A DNA stretch of 64,000 nt, from contig NZ_JTCM02000016.1 in the NCBI RefSeq assembly GCF_000817785.2, forward strand, positions 1 through 64,000, written 5' to 3'. The translations under genes were made by a program, and so were the position numbers. This DNA is from Hassallia byssoidea VB512170. Lineage in GTDB: Bacteria; Cyanobacteriota; Cyanobacteriia; Cyanobacteriales; Nostocaceae. The notes beneath the pieces are model-generated. The model saw nothing but the letters and a program-made list of their open reading frames with translations, made no database searches and was not told where the DNA came from. This document shows, piece by piece, positions 29,059-39,594 of the stretch (positions are counted from its first letter, which is position 1; each line of letters starts with the position of its first letter).

Positions 29059-31620
29059 ATGGATACTTCCCTCGTTAATCCTCAGATTGTTGATTTGTTA
29101 TCACGGATTAGTGGACAAAAACTGACTCAACGCGAATTTACCCCACCCGTAATATTTTTGGCAAATTTGGTAACTATACTACTCGGAGTCATATTTGTAG
29201 ATGGCATAGTCGCAGAGTCAGAAAAGCAAAGACTACTAAAAGCTCTTTATCGATTTAGTACCCCGGAAAGTGGTGTGCGGCGATTAACACATTTAATGAT
29301 TAAGGGAATCAAAGAAAACCAGCTTTATAAAAAAATTAATGATTTACTTACTGTCAGTATTCCCCTTTCTGATTCCGAAAAGTTATTATTGATTGCTTTT
29401 GGCTATCAAATGTCAGCCGCAGATGGCAAAATGAACTTTCGTGAGAAGCAATATTTGGAAATAGTAGCCAAAAAATTAGGTATTAATCAAAAACATTTGG
29501 CAGTTTTAGAAGCTGGATTTACTAATCAAAATATTGTCGATTCTATTGCTTTAGAAGAAGTACGATTTTTGTTAGATCCTTCTCAATTTCATAACTTAGA
29601 TTTGATGTTTGTTAAAGCTGCAAGCGATATGCTAGCGACTTTACCTGCTAAACCCGAAAACAAAGTAATTAAACGGACAAAAAAATCTTACGACGAATTG
29701 AAACAATTCCAAAAGCATCAAAAAGAATTAGATTGCTTTTGTTTTCGTCTTTTCCAGATAGTAGAAGATTGTCAAGAGCGCGGTTTCTTAGCTTACACTT
29801 TGATTGATGAAGTCCGTAAGGTATCTAAACAATTACAATCGCCGAGTTTTCGTTTAGCAGTTGTAGGAGAATTTAGCCAAGGTAAATCAACATTACTAAA
29901 TGCTTTACTAGGTGAAGAAATTCAACCAGCAAGAGAGATTCCTTGTAGTGGTGCAGTAACAGTATTGAAATATGGAACCCAAAAGCGGGTAATCTGTCGA
30001 TATAAGGATGGAAGAGAAGAAGAAATTCCATTTAGTGAGTATCAACTAAAAGCAACAATTTCCGAAGATGCAGCACTCGGATGTCTTAGCGATGAACTAG
30101 CAAATAACGAAATTGAGGAAATAGTTTTTGAACATCCAGATTTAGAATTATGTAGCAGCGGAGTAGAAATTATAGATTCCCCAGGATTGAACGAACATGC
30201 GGAACGTACCGCAATTACTCAAAGAATACTCAAAGATACAGACGCAGTAATTTTTCTAACTAATGCTTCACGTTCGTTAACTCAAGGTGAACGTGACTTG
30301 CTGCGAGATTTGAAGATTCAACTTAATCACGGTAAAGAAAATCAACCAGCTAAGAACCTTTTTGTAGTCGGTAACTTTATGGATTTGGTGCGAACTGAAA
30401 AGGGACGCGAACAAGTCCAAGAAAGAATAAAAAGATTTGTACAAGGTGAGAATCCTCTCATTTCTGGTGAAAACCGCGTTCACTTTATTTCTGCTCAATC
30501 TGCTCTAAATGCTTTTTTGCAGGGTAATGAAGATGAGTATTCTAAAAGTTTTGATAATTTTACTCAGTCTCTTGAGAATTTTTTGATAAATGAGCGTGGA
30601 GTAATAAAAAATAATCGCTCTGTTGCCGATATTAATTATTTAGTTCAACAAAGTTTAAATGGATTGGAACAAGCTGAACAAATATTAGATGGTAAGGTAA
30701 CTATTTCTGAAGTTGAAAAACAGAAAATATTTGAACAAATTGGTGAAGCAAGCGGTCGTGATGTCAGAATCCGTTTAGTAGCTTCTCAATTAATAGAGCA
30801 AGTGATTTCAGAAGCGGCTGAATCTTGGGATAAATGGTGCGAAGGATTAGGCGATCGCATGGCTGAAAAAAGCAAACACTGGTCTTCTGAACACAGTCCT
30901 GTCTGGAGTCAAGATAAACTAATCAAAGATTATACAAATCACTTTCTCAAAGATTTATCTAAAGAAATAGACAAATGGGGAAACCAACAACTTAAAGATG
31001 TCATATTGCAAAATAATCTCAAAGTTTTAGATGCAAATATTGAGTATGAGCTAGATGCAATTAAATCTAAATTTAAAAACATTGAACAGCAAGTAAAAGC
31101 CAATTTTAGCGAACAGCTTCAACTGTCCATAAATGGTATAAATGATGATTTTATGGGTTTAGGAGGATTTGGTGGCGGTTTAGGGATAGGTGGTGCTTTA
31201 GCTGTTGGATTACTGGCATTTACAGGAATTGGCTTCGTTGGAATAATTATTGCCAGTTTAGCAGCAACAATTGCTGGTTCGTTTGGTTTGGGAATGTTTG
31301 ATGTTGATGGATTGCATCACCAGATTAAAATGAAAATTTTTGAAATAGGATTTCAAAAGTTTGATGAATCAATGGATAAAGTTTCTGAAAAGTTACACGA
31401 AATTACTACTTCAGTTTTTGATAGCAAGGTTGAATCTGCAAATCGAGTAATTGCTCAAGCGATCGCGCTTTACGAAAATCTCATAGAACAGCACGAACAA
31501 GCACACAAAGAAACTGTAGAAGAACAGCAAACGCAGAAGGCTTGGATATCTGAAAAACGTCAAGAAATTGAGAAAGTCAAAAATGATATCGAAGCAATTT
31601 TACAACAATGCGTTGTTTAG
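29059..31620 (+). CDS. TerB-domain dynamin-like GTPase
   Basis: The 853-residue protein has a TerB-like helical domain (about 30-150; paired motifs VDGIVAESEKQRLL and ADGKMNFREKQYLE). This is followed by a dynamin-family GTPase: P-loop GEFSQGKST at 270-278, the switch Thr in PCSGAVT, DSPGL at 373-377 and NFMD as the fourth motif. A helical stalk follows, with a hydrophobic glycine-rich segment at about 696-748 (GGLGIGGALAVGLLAFTGIG...) that could insert in membrane like the paddle of bacterial dynamin-like proteins, and a C-terminal coiled coil. It should remodel or fuse membrane in a GTP-dependent way. The N-terminal TerB domain and the ACP-fusion neighbour are unusual. Confidence 0.9.
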   Translation: MDTSLVNPQIVDLLSRISGQKLTQREFTPPVIFLANLVTILLGVIFVDGIVAESEKQRLLKALYRFSTPESGVRRLTHLMIKGIKENQLYKKINDLLTVSIPLSDSEKLLLIAFGYQMSAADGKMNFREKQYLEIVAKKLGINQKHLAVLEAGFTNQNIVDSIALEEVRFLLDPSQFHNLDLMFVKAASDMLATLPAKPENKVIKRTKKSYDELKQFQKHQKELDCFCFRLFQIVEDCQERGFLAYTLIDEVRKVSKQLQSPSFRLAVVGEFSQGKSTLLNALLGEEIQPAREIPCSGAVTVLKYGTQKRVICRYKDGREEEIPFSEYQLKATISEDAALGCLSDELANNEIEEIVFEHPDLELCSSGVEIIDSPGLNEHAERTAITQRILKDTDAVIFLTNASRSLTQGERDLLRDLKIQLNHGKENQPAKNLFVVGNFMDLVRTEKGREQVQERIKRFVQGENPLISGENRVHFISAQSALNAFLQGNEDEYSKSFDNFTQSLENFLINERGVIKNNRSVADINYLVQQSLNGLEQAEQILDGKVTISEVEKQKIFEQIGEASGRDVRIRLVASQLIEQVISEAAESWDKWCEGLGDRMAEKSKHWSSEHSPVWSQDKLIKDYTNHFLKDLSKEIDKWGNQQLKDVILQNNLKVLDANIEYELDAIKSKFKNIEQQVKANFSEQLQLSINGINDDFMGLGGFGGGLGIGGALAVGLLAFTGIGFVGIIIASLAATIAGSFGLGMFDVDGLHHQIKMKIFEIGFQKFDESMDKVSEKLHEITTSVFDSKVESANRVIAQAIALYENLIEQHEQAHKETVEEQQTQKAWISEKRQEIEKVKNDIEAILQQCVV

Positions 31621-31649
31621 TAATTTCCTTGGTTGTCTTAACATCTTAA

Positions 31650-31761
31650 TAAATTTTTTCAACGCAAAGGTACGCAAAGGAAAACGCAAAGTCTCGCGGA
31701 GAACCTCTGCGCTACTCTGCGCTTACCGAGAGCGTAACTTTGCGTTTTTATTATTGATTTA
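31650..31761. repeat. CGCAAAG-type dispersed repeat with inverted ends
   Basis: AACGCAAAGGTACGCAAAGG on the left and AACTTTGCGTTTTTATT on the right are complementary, with a CCTCTGCG/CTCTGCGC centre. The T-rich right end could serve as a terminator for the dynamin-like gene. It is related to the repeat near 987-1018. Confidence 0.7.
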
Positions 31762-31861
31762 ATAGTGCGATCGCCCTACAATCATTGTCAAGAGTACAAT
31801 ATCTCAGTATATTAAAGATAAAATTACTAAAAAAATATTAATAACAGCTAAAAAGAGAAAA

Positions 31862-32842
31862 TTACAAGATAAAGATCCGATCGCGTCCTTGGATTTTCGC
31901 TTGATTTAGAGCTTTCTCTGCTTTGGTAATCAGCATATTTATAGATAATTGCTCAGAAGGAATAATACTCGCAACCCCGATGCTAAGGGTAAGGTGTTCG
32001 CTTACTTTTGAATCAGCATGAATTATACCGCTAGCTTTGACAGCAGCGCGAATTGCTTCTGCAACACCAAAAGCTGTTTCCGCAGAAGTATTTGGTAAAG
32101 CGATCGCAAATTCATCACCTTTGTAACGCGCTACCAAATCAGCCGATCGCCTTTTGCTGTTATTAATCGTGTAAGCAATTTGACATAAGCATTCATTCCC
32201 AGCTTCATATCCGTAAGTATCGTTATAAGCTTCAAAAAAATCAATATTACACAAAATTAAAGAAAGAGGTAACTGTACCCCTTGCAATCTCTTCCATTCG
32301 CGCTGTAAATACTCACTAAAATAACGATAGGTGGCAAGCTGAGTCAAACTATCAAACAAAGCATGACGTTGTAATTCTCGATTCGACGTTTCCATCTGTA
32401 CTGTCAGCAGACACTCTTTTTGAATTTGTTGTTGAAGTCCGGCGATCGCTCCCCTTGATGCTAGCAAGCGACTAACTCGCAAACTCAATTTGACATAATC
32501 GATTGGTTTTGTGATATAATCTGTCGCCCCCACTTGAAAAGCTTTATTAACCGATTCTTTATCATCAAGAACAGTAATCATTAAAATTGGCGGACAATTT
32601 TCACCCAAAGCCTCTCGCATTTTGGCGCAGCAACTAAAACCATCCATCGCCGGCATCATCGCATCTAATAAAACCATATCTGGCAAATGCTGTTGACAAA
32701 TATCCAAACAGTGCTGTCCACCACACGCTTCTTGGACTCGATATCCTTCTTTCTCCATAGCTCTTTTCAGCACTAGTCGCAAAGTTTTTTCATCATCGAC
32801 AACAAGAATTAATGGTGGCTTGTTTTGGTCTGATTTAATCAT
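31862..32842 (-). CDS. Response regulator with GGDEF-like domain
   Basis: The 326-residue protein has a receiver domain (about 10-125; phospho-acceptor Asp in [13 protein letters not shown], Lys in ITKPID) and a GGDEF domain (about 160-325). The signature reads YKGDEF instead of the usual YGGDEF, and the metal region reads [11 protein letters not shown]. Synthesis of cyclic-di-GMP is therefore possible but uncertain. The start overlaps the stop of the hybrid kinase gene by four bases (32839-32842), so it is very likely the kinase's direct output. Confidence 0.92.
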   Translation of the reverse strand: MIKSDQNKPPLILVVDDEKTLRLVLKRAMEKEGYRVQEACGGQHCLDICQQHLPDMVLLDAMMPAMDGFSCCAKMREALGENCPPILMITVLDDKESVNKAFQVGATDYITKPIDYVKLSLRVSRLLASRGAIAGLQQQIQKECLLTVQMETSNRELQRHALFDSLTQLATYRYFSEYLQREWKRLQGVQLPLSLILCNIDFFEAYNDTYGYEAGNECLCQIAYTINNSKRRSADLVARYKGDEFAIALPNTSAETAFGVAEAIRAAVKASGIIHADSKVSEHLTLSIGVASIIPSEQLSINMLITKAEKALNQAKIQGRDRIFIL

Positions 32843-35800
32843 TTTGCCTCCTGTGAAGATTCTAATTGCAAAGCAGCTTCTACCCGTTGATACTCTTTTT
32901 CAAGTTGTAAAACCAGAGTAGAAGCACTGATAGTTTCAGCGCGTCCCATCGCTTCTAATTGAGAGCATAATTGAGCTAGAGGCATTGCCCCGATGGTGAC
33001 ACTCAAAGACCTTAAAGAATGAGCCGTACTGCGTAAAAGTGCCGCATCTTTTTGCTCAACCGCAGAAGCGATCGCACTCAATCTTTGTGGTGCATCTTCT
33101 AAATAACTATCAATAATTTCTGCCATCATTTCTGCATTGTTGCCTGTCATTTGTTTTAAACCTTGAAACGTTTCCGCGTCGATCGCTGGTGTAACATCCT
33201 GAGAAACTATTTCTTGCCGAAGAGCTAATTTTTCTTGGTTGACATCAGATGTTTCAATAGCTGAAGTGAAATCAGATTGCCGCAAGCGTTTGTAATTTTC
33301 CAAAGATTGGATCAGAGCCTCAACGCGAATCGGTTTGCTGATATAATCATTCATGCCGGCGCTGAGGCACTGTTCCTTATCGCCCTGCATCGCATGAGCG
33401 GTTGTAGCAATAATCCAAGGGCGATCGCACTGCGACCATTCCTCACAAATATGCCGCGTCGCTTCCAGTCCGTCCATTTCCGGCATTTGCACATCCATGA
33501 AAACTAGATCGTAAGACTGACGACGCAAAGCTGTCAGTGCTTCAAGTCCATTATTCGCGACATCCGCACGGTAGCCCAACCGCTGTAACATTTGTAGCGC
33601 TACCTTCTGATTTAAAGCAATGTCCTCTACCAGCAGAATGCGTAACGGCAACTCTTGGCTGATACGCGAATTAAATATTGGGGCTGAGAACGGCAAAGGT
33701 AGGACACAAATTCGTTGCCTGCATAACAAACGAATTAATACATCATACAAATGCGATTGCCGAATAGGTTTACTTAGAACGGCTATAAATTCAGCTTTTG
33801 CGCCAAGTTCTTTCTGTGTTATTTTACCAACAGAACTCAGTATTACCAACGGCATTTCTTCACACCCTGGTAGAGAATGGATGCGTTCTGCCAAACTTAA
33901 ACCATCCATCTCTGACATGTGCATATCCAAAACGGCAATATCAAATTGCTCTTGTGATGTAATAAATTCCAAAGCTTGCAAACCCGACTTAGCCGCTTGG
34001 ACAATCATGCCCCAGTTATAAGCTTGTAAAGCAATAATTTGGCGATTAATGGCGCTGTCATCTACCACTAGCAGCCGTTTGCCAACTAAATTTGATTGAA
34101 GACCCTGAAGGTCAACCATTTCTGAGAAAGCCGACTCAGCTACGAGGGTGAAATAAAATGTAGATCCGATGTCAACGCAGCTTTCTACCCACATCCAACC
34201 GCCCATCATTTTGCTCAAGCGCTTGCTAATTGCTAAACCCAATCCAGTACCGCCATAGCGACGAGTCGTGGAAGCATCAACTTGACTAAAAGGCTTAAAT
34301 AGTCGCTTTATCTGTTCTTTGGGAATGCCAATACCAGTATCCCTGACCGCAAATTGAATTTCATAATAGGTAGACTTATTGCACTCAGGTGAAAGGCTAA
34401 AAGGCAGCCAGTCGCTTGGGCAAGTCTCCGTATGAGTGGAAACTGCCGTTAAAGGGTAAAGGTTTTTCTTATTCCTTTCCCCCTCTTCAATTAGTTTTGC
34501 TGTCACAGAAACAACGACTTCGCCAACTTCTGTAAATTTAATTGCATTACTGAGTAAATTCACTAAAATTTGCCGCAATCGCGTATTATCTCCGACAATT
34601 GCTGTCGGAGTTTGCGGATCGATCAGGTACGCTAAATCTATGCTTTTCGCAGCTGCTTGAGGAGCTAATAAATCTAAAGCTTCTTCTATGCAATTCCGCA
34701 GGTTAAAAGGATGTTTCTCTAAGTTCAACTTGCCAGACTCAATCTTGGAAAAGTCTAAAATATCGTTAATCACGGCAAGCAAAACATCGCTGCTGCTGCG
34801 AATAGTTTCTACAAAGTCTTGTTGTTGTTCGGTAAGTTCCATATCCAGCAACAGCCCAGTCATCCCAATCACTGCATTCATTGGGGTACGAATTTCGTGA
34901 CTCATCATCGCTAAGAATTCACTTTTGGCTCGGTTAGCAGCTTCAGCTTCTCGTGTTGCTTGTTCTAAGGCGAGATTTTTGACGGTGAGTTCTTGACGTT
35001 GTTTGGTTTCCTGTTCTAAGAGATTTGCTTGAGCAAGAGCAATTCCCACTTGGGCAGCGACAGATTCCAGTAGCTCAACTTCATCGCTTGTCCAAGAGCG
35101 AAAGTCGTCGCACTGATGCAATGCAATCAACCCATTTGGTTCCCCTTGGTAGGATGTCCGAATTGCTAACATCGATTTCAAGTTAATTTGGCGACAGATG
35201 GATTCTACAGGTTTTAACAGAGGTTCACTATAAACATCTGGGGAAACATGCGCCAAGTCTTGAGCTAACAACTTCTCTAGATAAGGATTATCGATAACAG
35301 GAATTTCCAAACCAAGCATTGATATATAGCCTGGTTCTAAATACTCAGCCATAACCTTAATTTGAGGAATCGGCGTAGAAATAGATTCATAAATAGCACA
35401 GCAATTAACACCAAACGTTTGACCAATTTGGATTGCAGTGGTCTGAAAAATTTCTTTGGCGCTTAGGCTTTGGCGAATTTCTTGGGTAATTTGTTTGAAT
35501 AGTAAAGTACGTTGAAATTGTTGTTGGAGGGCTGTTTGTGTTTGATGGCGCTCAATTTCGCTGCCAAGCCATTGTGCCATCAACTTTAAAAGTTCCTTGT
35601 CTGACGATTTGAATGGTTTATATCGCCGGGAGCGTGACCAGAAGCAGAGGGTGCAATAAAGTTTACCTGCCACTAATACTCGTGTGCCGATGTAGGACTC
35701 TATTCTCAACTTCGAGTATGCTGGGTGGTTTTGCCAAGATGAAATATTGTGACGATCTACAGTTAAGGGTTCGTCAGTGTTTAAAATTTCCGAGCAAAAA

Positions 35801-37569
35801 GTTTGTTTGAGGTCAAAAGTATCTCCGGAAGCTAGAGAATTGTTGGGCGATCGCGCCATGATTATTTCATAGCTCGCGCTTTTAATTCGTGCCAAAATCC
35901 CAAAATCTAAATCAAATGTTCGACATCCCATTGCTAACAGTCTCTGGATGCGTTGCTCAAAATTTCGGCTGCGATCTGCTGCTACCTCATAAAGCGATCG
36001 TACCGATGCTTCATTTTCTCGCAGTTCGGCTTCGACTCGTTTCCGCTTTTGTTGAGCTTCTGCATCTTTAATGACAATTGTCAAGTAATTGGCAACTTCG
36101 GTGAGCGTAGCAATTTCATGTTCGCTCCACTGTCGGGGTTCTGGGGACTCAAAACAAAGTAAACCTGTAAGTCCGTCTGAATCTCGTAACGGTATATCCA
36201 AAACAGCTTGAGTGTTACCTGCCAACATCCCAGGCATTAACGATACCAAACGTTTATCTTGAGTCACGTCTTCAATTATCATCGTCTTACCGCTAATTAA
36301 AGCCTGGAAATAATCACCAGCAGTACTTAGGTCAACGACAAACCCTGTAATTCGGGGCATTCCTTCTGGTTCCACAGAATGAACCACCTTTAACATGCCT
36401 TGCTCATTAATAGTCGAGAAAGCCACACGTAAAGTTTGAAAATACTTGCTAATTTGTTCGACAGTATGCGAAATTACTTGTGTGACAGACATTCCGGAAG
36501 TGATGTTAGTTGCAATATTATTCAGCAGTCTCAAGCGAATCTGACTTAAAAGCAGTGCTGACTCTGCGTGCTGACGCTGGATAATAAATTCTTGTAATTG
36601 CTGCTCTCTTTCCCGTAAAGTTGACTCTGTGTGCTTATGCTGGGTAATTTCTCTCTCTAGTTGCAGCTTTGCTTTTTCTAATTGCTTTGTCCGCATTAAA
36701 GTTTTTTGGGCAAGGTAAACAGCTAATGCTAGCAGCCAACCACCGAGCAACCCTCCAATTAATACTACCGTTGGCAGATACGATTGAGCCTTATTTAGTA
36801 ACTTTCGTGTTGGCTTTATCCGCACCTGCCATTTAGCATTATAAAAGTCAATTTCTGTTTGATAGCTCCATTTTTTATGATGTTGCTTATTCTCATAATT
36901 GTTATTGTAAATCTCTTGTTTTCCGTCGAAAATACTAATTGTATACTTACGTAATTCTTTCTCTTTAAAAATCGAGTCTATTAACGGTTTAACTTGAAAA
37001 ATACCAATAATAAAGCCATCATTTTTTTGCTCAGTACGCAAAGGAAAGTAAATATAAAATCCCTTACCTCCTTGAACTAAATTTCTAGACTGAGTTACAA
37101 TTATCTTTTGACTTGTAAGGGCAGATTCTAAAATAGCTTGTAGTTGCGAATCAACTTTCAAATTCAAATTTTTTTCGACTGACTTACCTGCTACAGGTAC
37201 AACCCAGCGGATATGGTATGAAGAATCTACCCACTCTATCGCTTGGAGACCACTGTAATGTCTGATGAAATACTTTGCATCGGCTTCCCACTCCTGCCTA
37301 GTATTGCCAGTACGAATTGAAGAGCGATTTGCCATCCGCTCTAGTACTTGAACACGAGTTTTTAACTGTGCTGTAATTTCCGTTTTTACAGCAGATGATT
37401 GCTGTTCAATTAGTTGTTCAATTTGCTCTTTTTCTTTAGCAAGTAATCCCTGCCAAAGTAAAATAGTTATAAGTGAAGTACCAATTGCAATAAGAATTGG
37501 TAACTTTCCTGGCATCGGTTGTTTAATACAAAGTTTTAGCCAGGAATAATATCTATTTTGTTGAGTCAC
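32839..37569 (-). CDS. CHASE-GAF hybrid histidine kinase with two receivers and HPt
   Basis: A 1576-residue membrane sensor. Order: membrane segment (about 21-42), extracytoplasmic CHASE-type domain (about 70-240), second membrane segment (about 268-290), coiled coil, three GAF domains (about 350-850), HisKA with His891 ([16 protein letters not shown]), HATPase_c (about 990-1150), two receivers ([13 protein letters not shown] near 1165 and [12 protein letters not shown] near 1310), and a C-terminal HPt domain ([10 protein letters not shown] near 1516). It has every module of a multistep phosphorelay, ending at the REC-GGDEF protein encoded next. In the HATPase domain, residues encoded by about 34390-34480 ([20 protein letters not shown]) are an extra segment that looks repeat-derived. 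Confidence 0.93.
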   Translation of the reverse strand: MTQQNRYYSWLKLCIKQPMPGKLPILIAIGTSLITILLWQGLLAKEKEQIEQLIEQQSSAVKTEITAQLKTRVQVLERMANRSSIRTGNTRQEWEADAKYFIRHYSGLQAIEWVDSSYHIRWVVPVAGKSVEKNLNLKVDSQLQAILESALTSQKIIVTQSRNLVQGGKGFYIYFPLRTEQKNDGFIIGIFQVKPLIDSIFKEKELRKYTISIFDGKQEIYNNNYENKQHHKKWSYQTEIDFYNAKWQVRIKPTRKLLNKAQSYLPTVVLIGGLLGGWLLALAVYLAQKTLMRTKQLEKAKLQLEREITQHKHTESTLREREQQLQEFIIQRQHAESALLLSQIRLRLLNNIATNITSGMSVTQVISHTVEQISKYFQTLRVAFSTINEQGMLKVVHSVEPEGMPRITGFVVDLSTAGDYFQALISGKTMIIEDVTQDKRLVSLMPGMLAGNTQAVLDIPLRDSDGLTGLLCFESPEPRQWSEHEIATLTEVANYLTIVIKDAEAQQKRKRVEAELRENEASVRSLYEVAADRSRNFEQRIQRLLAMGCRTFDLDFGILARIKSASYEIIMARSPNNSLASGDTFDLKQTFCSEILNTDEPLTVDRHNISSWQNHPAYSKLRIESYIGTRVLVAGKLYCTLCFWSRSRRYKPFKSSDKELLKLMAQWLGSEIERHQTQTALQQQFQRTLLFKQITQEIRQSLSAKEIFQTTAIQIGQTFGVNCCAIYESISTPIPQIKVMAEYLEPGYISMLGLEIPVIDNPYLEKLLAQDLAHVSPDVYSEPLLKPVESICRQINLKSMLAIRTSYQGEPNGLIALHQCDDFRSWTSDEVELLESVAAQVGIALAQANLLEQETKQRQELTVKNLALEQATREAEAANRAKSEFLAMMSHEIRTPMNAVIGMTGLLLDMELTEQQQDFVETIRSSSDVLLAVINDILDFSKIESGKLNLEKHPFNLRNCIEEALDLLAPQAAAKSIDLAYLIDPQTPTAIVGDNTRLRQILVNLLSNAIKFTEVGEVVVSVTAKLIEEGERNKKNLYPLTAVSTHTETCPSDWLPFSLSPECNKSTYYEIQFAVRDTGIGIPKEQIKRLFKPFSQVDASTTRRYGGTGLGLAISKRLSKMMGGWMWVESCVDIGSTFYFTLVAESAFSEMVDLQGLQSNLVGKRLLVVDDSAINRQIIALQAYNWGMIVQAAKSGLQALEFITSQEQFDIAVLDMHMSEMDGLSLAERIHSLPGCEEMPLVILSSVGKITQKELGAKAEFIAVLSKPIRQSHLYDVLIRLLCRQRICVLPLPFSAPIFNSRISQELPLRILLVEDIALNQKVALQMLQRLGYRADVANNGLEALTALRRQSYDLVFMDVQMPEMDGLEATRHICEEWSQCDRPWIIATTAHAMQGDKEQCLSAGMNDYISKPIRVEALIQSLENYKRLRQSDFTSAIETSDVNQEKLALRQEIVSQDVTPAIDAETFQGLKQMTGNNAEMMAEIIDSYLEDAPQRLSAIASAVEQKDAALLRSTAHSLRSLSVTIGAMPLAQLCSQLEAMGRAETISASTLVLQLEKEYQRVEAALQLESSQEAK

Positions 37570-37921
37570 TTGTTCATCTTTATCTTTAGAAATAACTGGG
37601 CACGTTCAAACGTAATTATGTCCGCCACGAACATCCACGGCAGACGAATTATATTAACGCCTACTTATCTATATAAAGTCTCATATTATTCAACTAATTA
37701 GATATCGTATAATTGCGGAAAGTTCATAAATAATTAATAATAAATACTGATTTATCTTTACAAAAATTTAAATACTACCAATAGTATAGACTTTGCTTTT
37801 GATACATAATTTAAATTCGTAGCGATCGCTTTAGCGCTCAAAATGCCAATCTTCTCCTCGTTCCTTGCTAAAGAGCAAAAAACGAGGTGTGAACCTCTCT
37901 ACACAGCGTAAGAGATGCACT
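37570..37921. other. 352-base gap upstream of the hybrid kinase
   Basis: AT-rich sequence that should hold the promoter of the kinase-regulator operon on the minus strand. One HIP1 site lies near 37822. I see no strong hairpin or repeat. Confidence 0.45.
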
Positions 37922-38545
37922 TTAATCAGTAAGCTGCTGATACCTTTGCTGAATATCCTCAATCGTAAACACCGCTTCAAACTTCAACCCCACCGACTGA
38001 TAAAACTCAGCACCACCCTGTAAGCGGTCTATCAGTGAAATTACTTTAGTAACGGTATAACCCGCATCTCTAAGTCGTTCCACCGCTTTCATCGCCGATC
38101 GCCCTGTAGTCACCACATCTTCCAACACCACCACTGTTGAATTCTCTGGCAAAGTGGGACCTTCAATATATGCTTTTGTGCCGTGTCCTTTAGCTTCTTT
38201 GCGAATAATTAAAGCGGGTATTGGTCGATTTTCATACGCAGAAACCACACTAACTGCTGTGACAATTGGATCTGCACCCAATGTCAAACCAGCTACAGCT
38301 TGCGTGTCTTCTGGTAGTCGGGATAGAAGAATGCGACCAATAGCCAAAGCACCTTGAGGATTAAGTGTTACCTGCTTCCCATTGATGTAATAAGAACTCG
38401 CTTGCCCAGAAGAAAGTATAAAATCACCTTCTTGATAGGCAAGTCGGCAAAATAAATTCAGCAACTGTTGGTGCAGAATATTAAAATCGGCAGTAGATGC
38501 CCACAATTCAGACTGGGTAAAGGTTTCAGCTTGATAATTCATCAC
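37922..38545 (-). CDS. pyrE: Orotate phosphoribosyltransferase
   Basis: The 207-residue enzyme joins orotate and PRPP to make OMP in pyrimidine synthesis. It has FILSSGQASSYYINGKQVTL near the N-terminus, GLTLGADPIVTAV, LIIRKEAKGHGT (the flexible loop with catalytic Lys) and the PRPP-binding motif VVVLEDVVTTGRSAM. Length is normal. ATG 38545; an alternative ATG is the second codon. No other pyr genes are nearby. Confidence 0.95.
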   Translation of the reverse strand: MMNYQAETFTQSELWASTADFNILHQQLLNLFCRLAYQEGDFILSSGQASSYYINGKQVTLNPQGALAIGRILLSRLPEDTQAVAGLTLGADPIVTAVSVVSAYENRPIPALIIRKEAKGHGTKAYIEGPTLPENSTVVVLEDVVTTGRSAMKAVERLRDAGYTVTKVISLIDRLQGGAEFYQSVGLKFEAVFTIEDIQQRYQQLTD

Positions 38546-38644
38546 AATACATTAAAAGTTGTGCTACACCAAAGGTTGAACTCATCAAAGTTCTGAAATT
38601 AAGCATAAGTTAAGATTCGCCCATCGTATTGAGGAGTAATAAAT

Positions 38645-39076
38645 ATGGGTATAAAATTTCAAGCTGTTGGCGGTTTATTAGTGCTGCTAGCTGCGAGTAT
38701 TAGCATCCCAGCTTTTGCGGATGACAAGGGGACAACTAATTATGAAACAGCAAATGAAGTATTCGATCGAGCTTTCTTTAAAAACGATCGCAATTTCTAC
38801 GGCAATAACACTTTTAAAAGGCAAATAGACTGGCTGGTAGGACCTGGTTCGTTGTTCCGCAATTCCTTCCCGGAAAGTGAAATAGCCCGTGATGCTGAGT
38901 TAGTTAACGTTGTTTATCGCGACGTTCTTAATCAGCAAGTTGGCAACGATCCATATATTCGCACGCCAGATTTACCCAATCCTTATAATACATCTTTAAT
39001 GATGTCTCCTCGCTTAAACTCCAGCAAGCTCAAAACCGGCACTGAATTTAGGTTTGATACTGTACCACCTCGGTAA
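38645..39076 (+). CDS. Exported protein of unknown function
   Basis: A 143-residue protein with a clear signal peptide (MGIKFQAVGGLLVLLAASIS, cleavage after IPAFA, about residue 25). The mature part is polar and rich in Asn, Asp and Arg (FDRAFFKNDRNFYGNNTFKRQ, RDVLNQQVGNDPYIRTPDLP) with no Cys. A good Shine-Dalgarno (GAGGAG at about 38631) precedes the ATG. It is probably periplasmic. I do not recognise the family; related short secreted proteins are common in Nostocales. Confidence 0.8.
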   Translation: MGIKFQAVGGLLVLLAASISIPAFADDKGTTNYETANEVFDRAFFKNDRNFYGNNTFKRQIDWLVGPGSLFRNSFPESEIARDAELVNVVYRDVLNQQVGNDPYIRTPDLPNPYNTSLMMSPRLNSSKLKTGTEFRFDTVPPR

Positions 39077-39148
39077 AATACCGCTACGCTAAATCAATAG
39101 TCATTCGTGATGAACTAATGACTATTGACCAAAGTCCAAAATTATTGG

Positions 39149-39230
39149 CGTTGTATATTTTCGGGATAATTTTGCGATCTGTGTCAAAAATTGAACGTAT
39201 TGTAGAGACGTTCCACCGGAACGTCTCTAC
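39149..39230 (+). repeat. ~82-base interspersed repeat, copy A
   Basis: It ends in a hairpin, GTAGAGACGTTCC-ACC-GGAACGTCTCTAC (about 39202-39230), and begins CGTTGTATATTTTCGGGATA. A second copy lies on the other strand at 54331-54413. The two match over the full length with only scattered differences, so the unit is longer than the hairpin alone. Confidence 0.85.
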
Positions 39231-39265
39231 CACGGTTATGCAATGCCAAATTTATCATGATTCAA

Positions 39266-39338
39266 TGCGCCCTACTGGAATCGAACCAGTCTGAAAGCGA
39301 ATTATGAGCTCGCTGCCTCCCCAATCGGCCAAAGGCGC
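39266..39338 (-). tRNA. tRNA with anticodon CAT (Met, or Ile if modified)
   Basis: The reverse complement folds as a full cloverleaf of 73 nt. The acceptor stem is GCGCCTT/AGGGCGC (one G-T pair) with discriminator A. The D arm is GCC-GATTGGGGA-GGC, the anticodon arm GCGAG-CTCATAA-TTCGC, the variable loop 6 nt, and the T arm ACTGG-TTCGATT-CCAGT. The anticodon CAT is at 39304-39306. It could be elongator Met or a lysidine-type Ile tRNA; the first pair G-C argues against a cyanobacterial initiator only weakly. The 3' CCA is not encoded. Confidence 0.85.
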
Positions 39339-39594
39339 TTATTTAGGTTTGAGATTGCTATGAGTTCTTAGCCCTATTGCTAATTTTAGCGTTAGGTAGC
39401 AACCTCACGACTCGATTTTAGCATGAGTTCACTAACTGTAAACACTCTACAATAGTTTAGCAGATTTTATCCTACATCATTTGACACAGAAATAGGGCAG
39501 ACTAATATTGATTAAGTCTTTTAAAGATTGAGGTACACAGCTTCAATCATTTCACATAAATAGACTATCATTCTTTGGCAATAGCTTCTTGGCA

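Noticed and set aside
37860-37921. Possible tRNA or structured RNA near the pyrE end
   Set aside because: Partial stems only; no cloverleaf or conserved T-loop.
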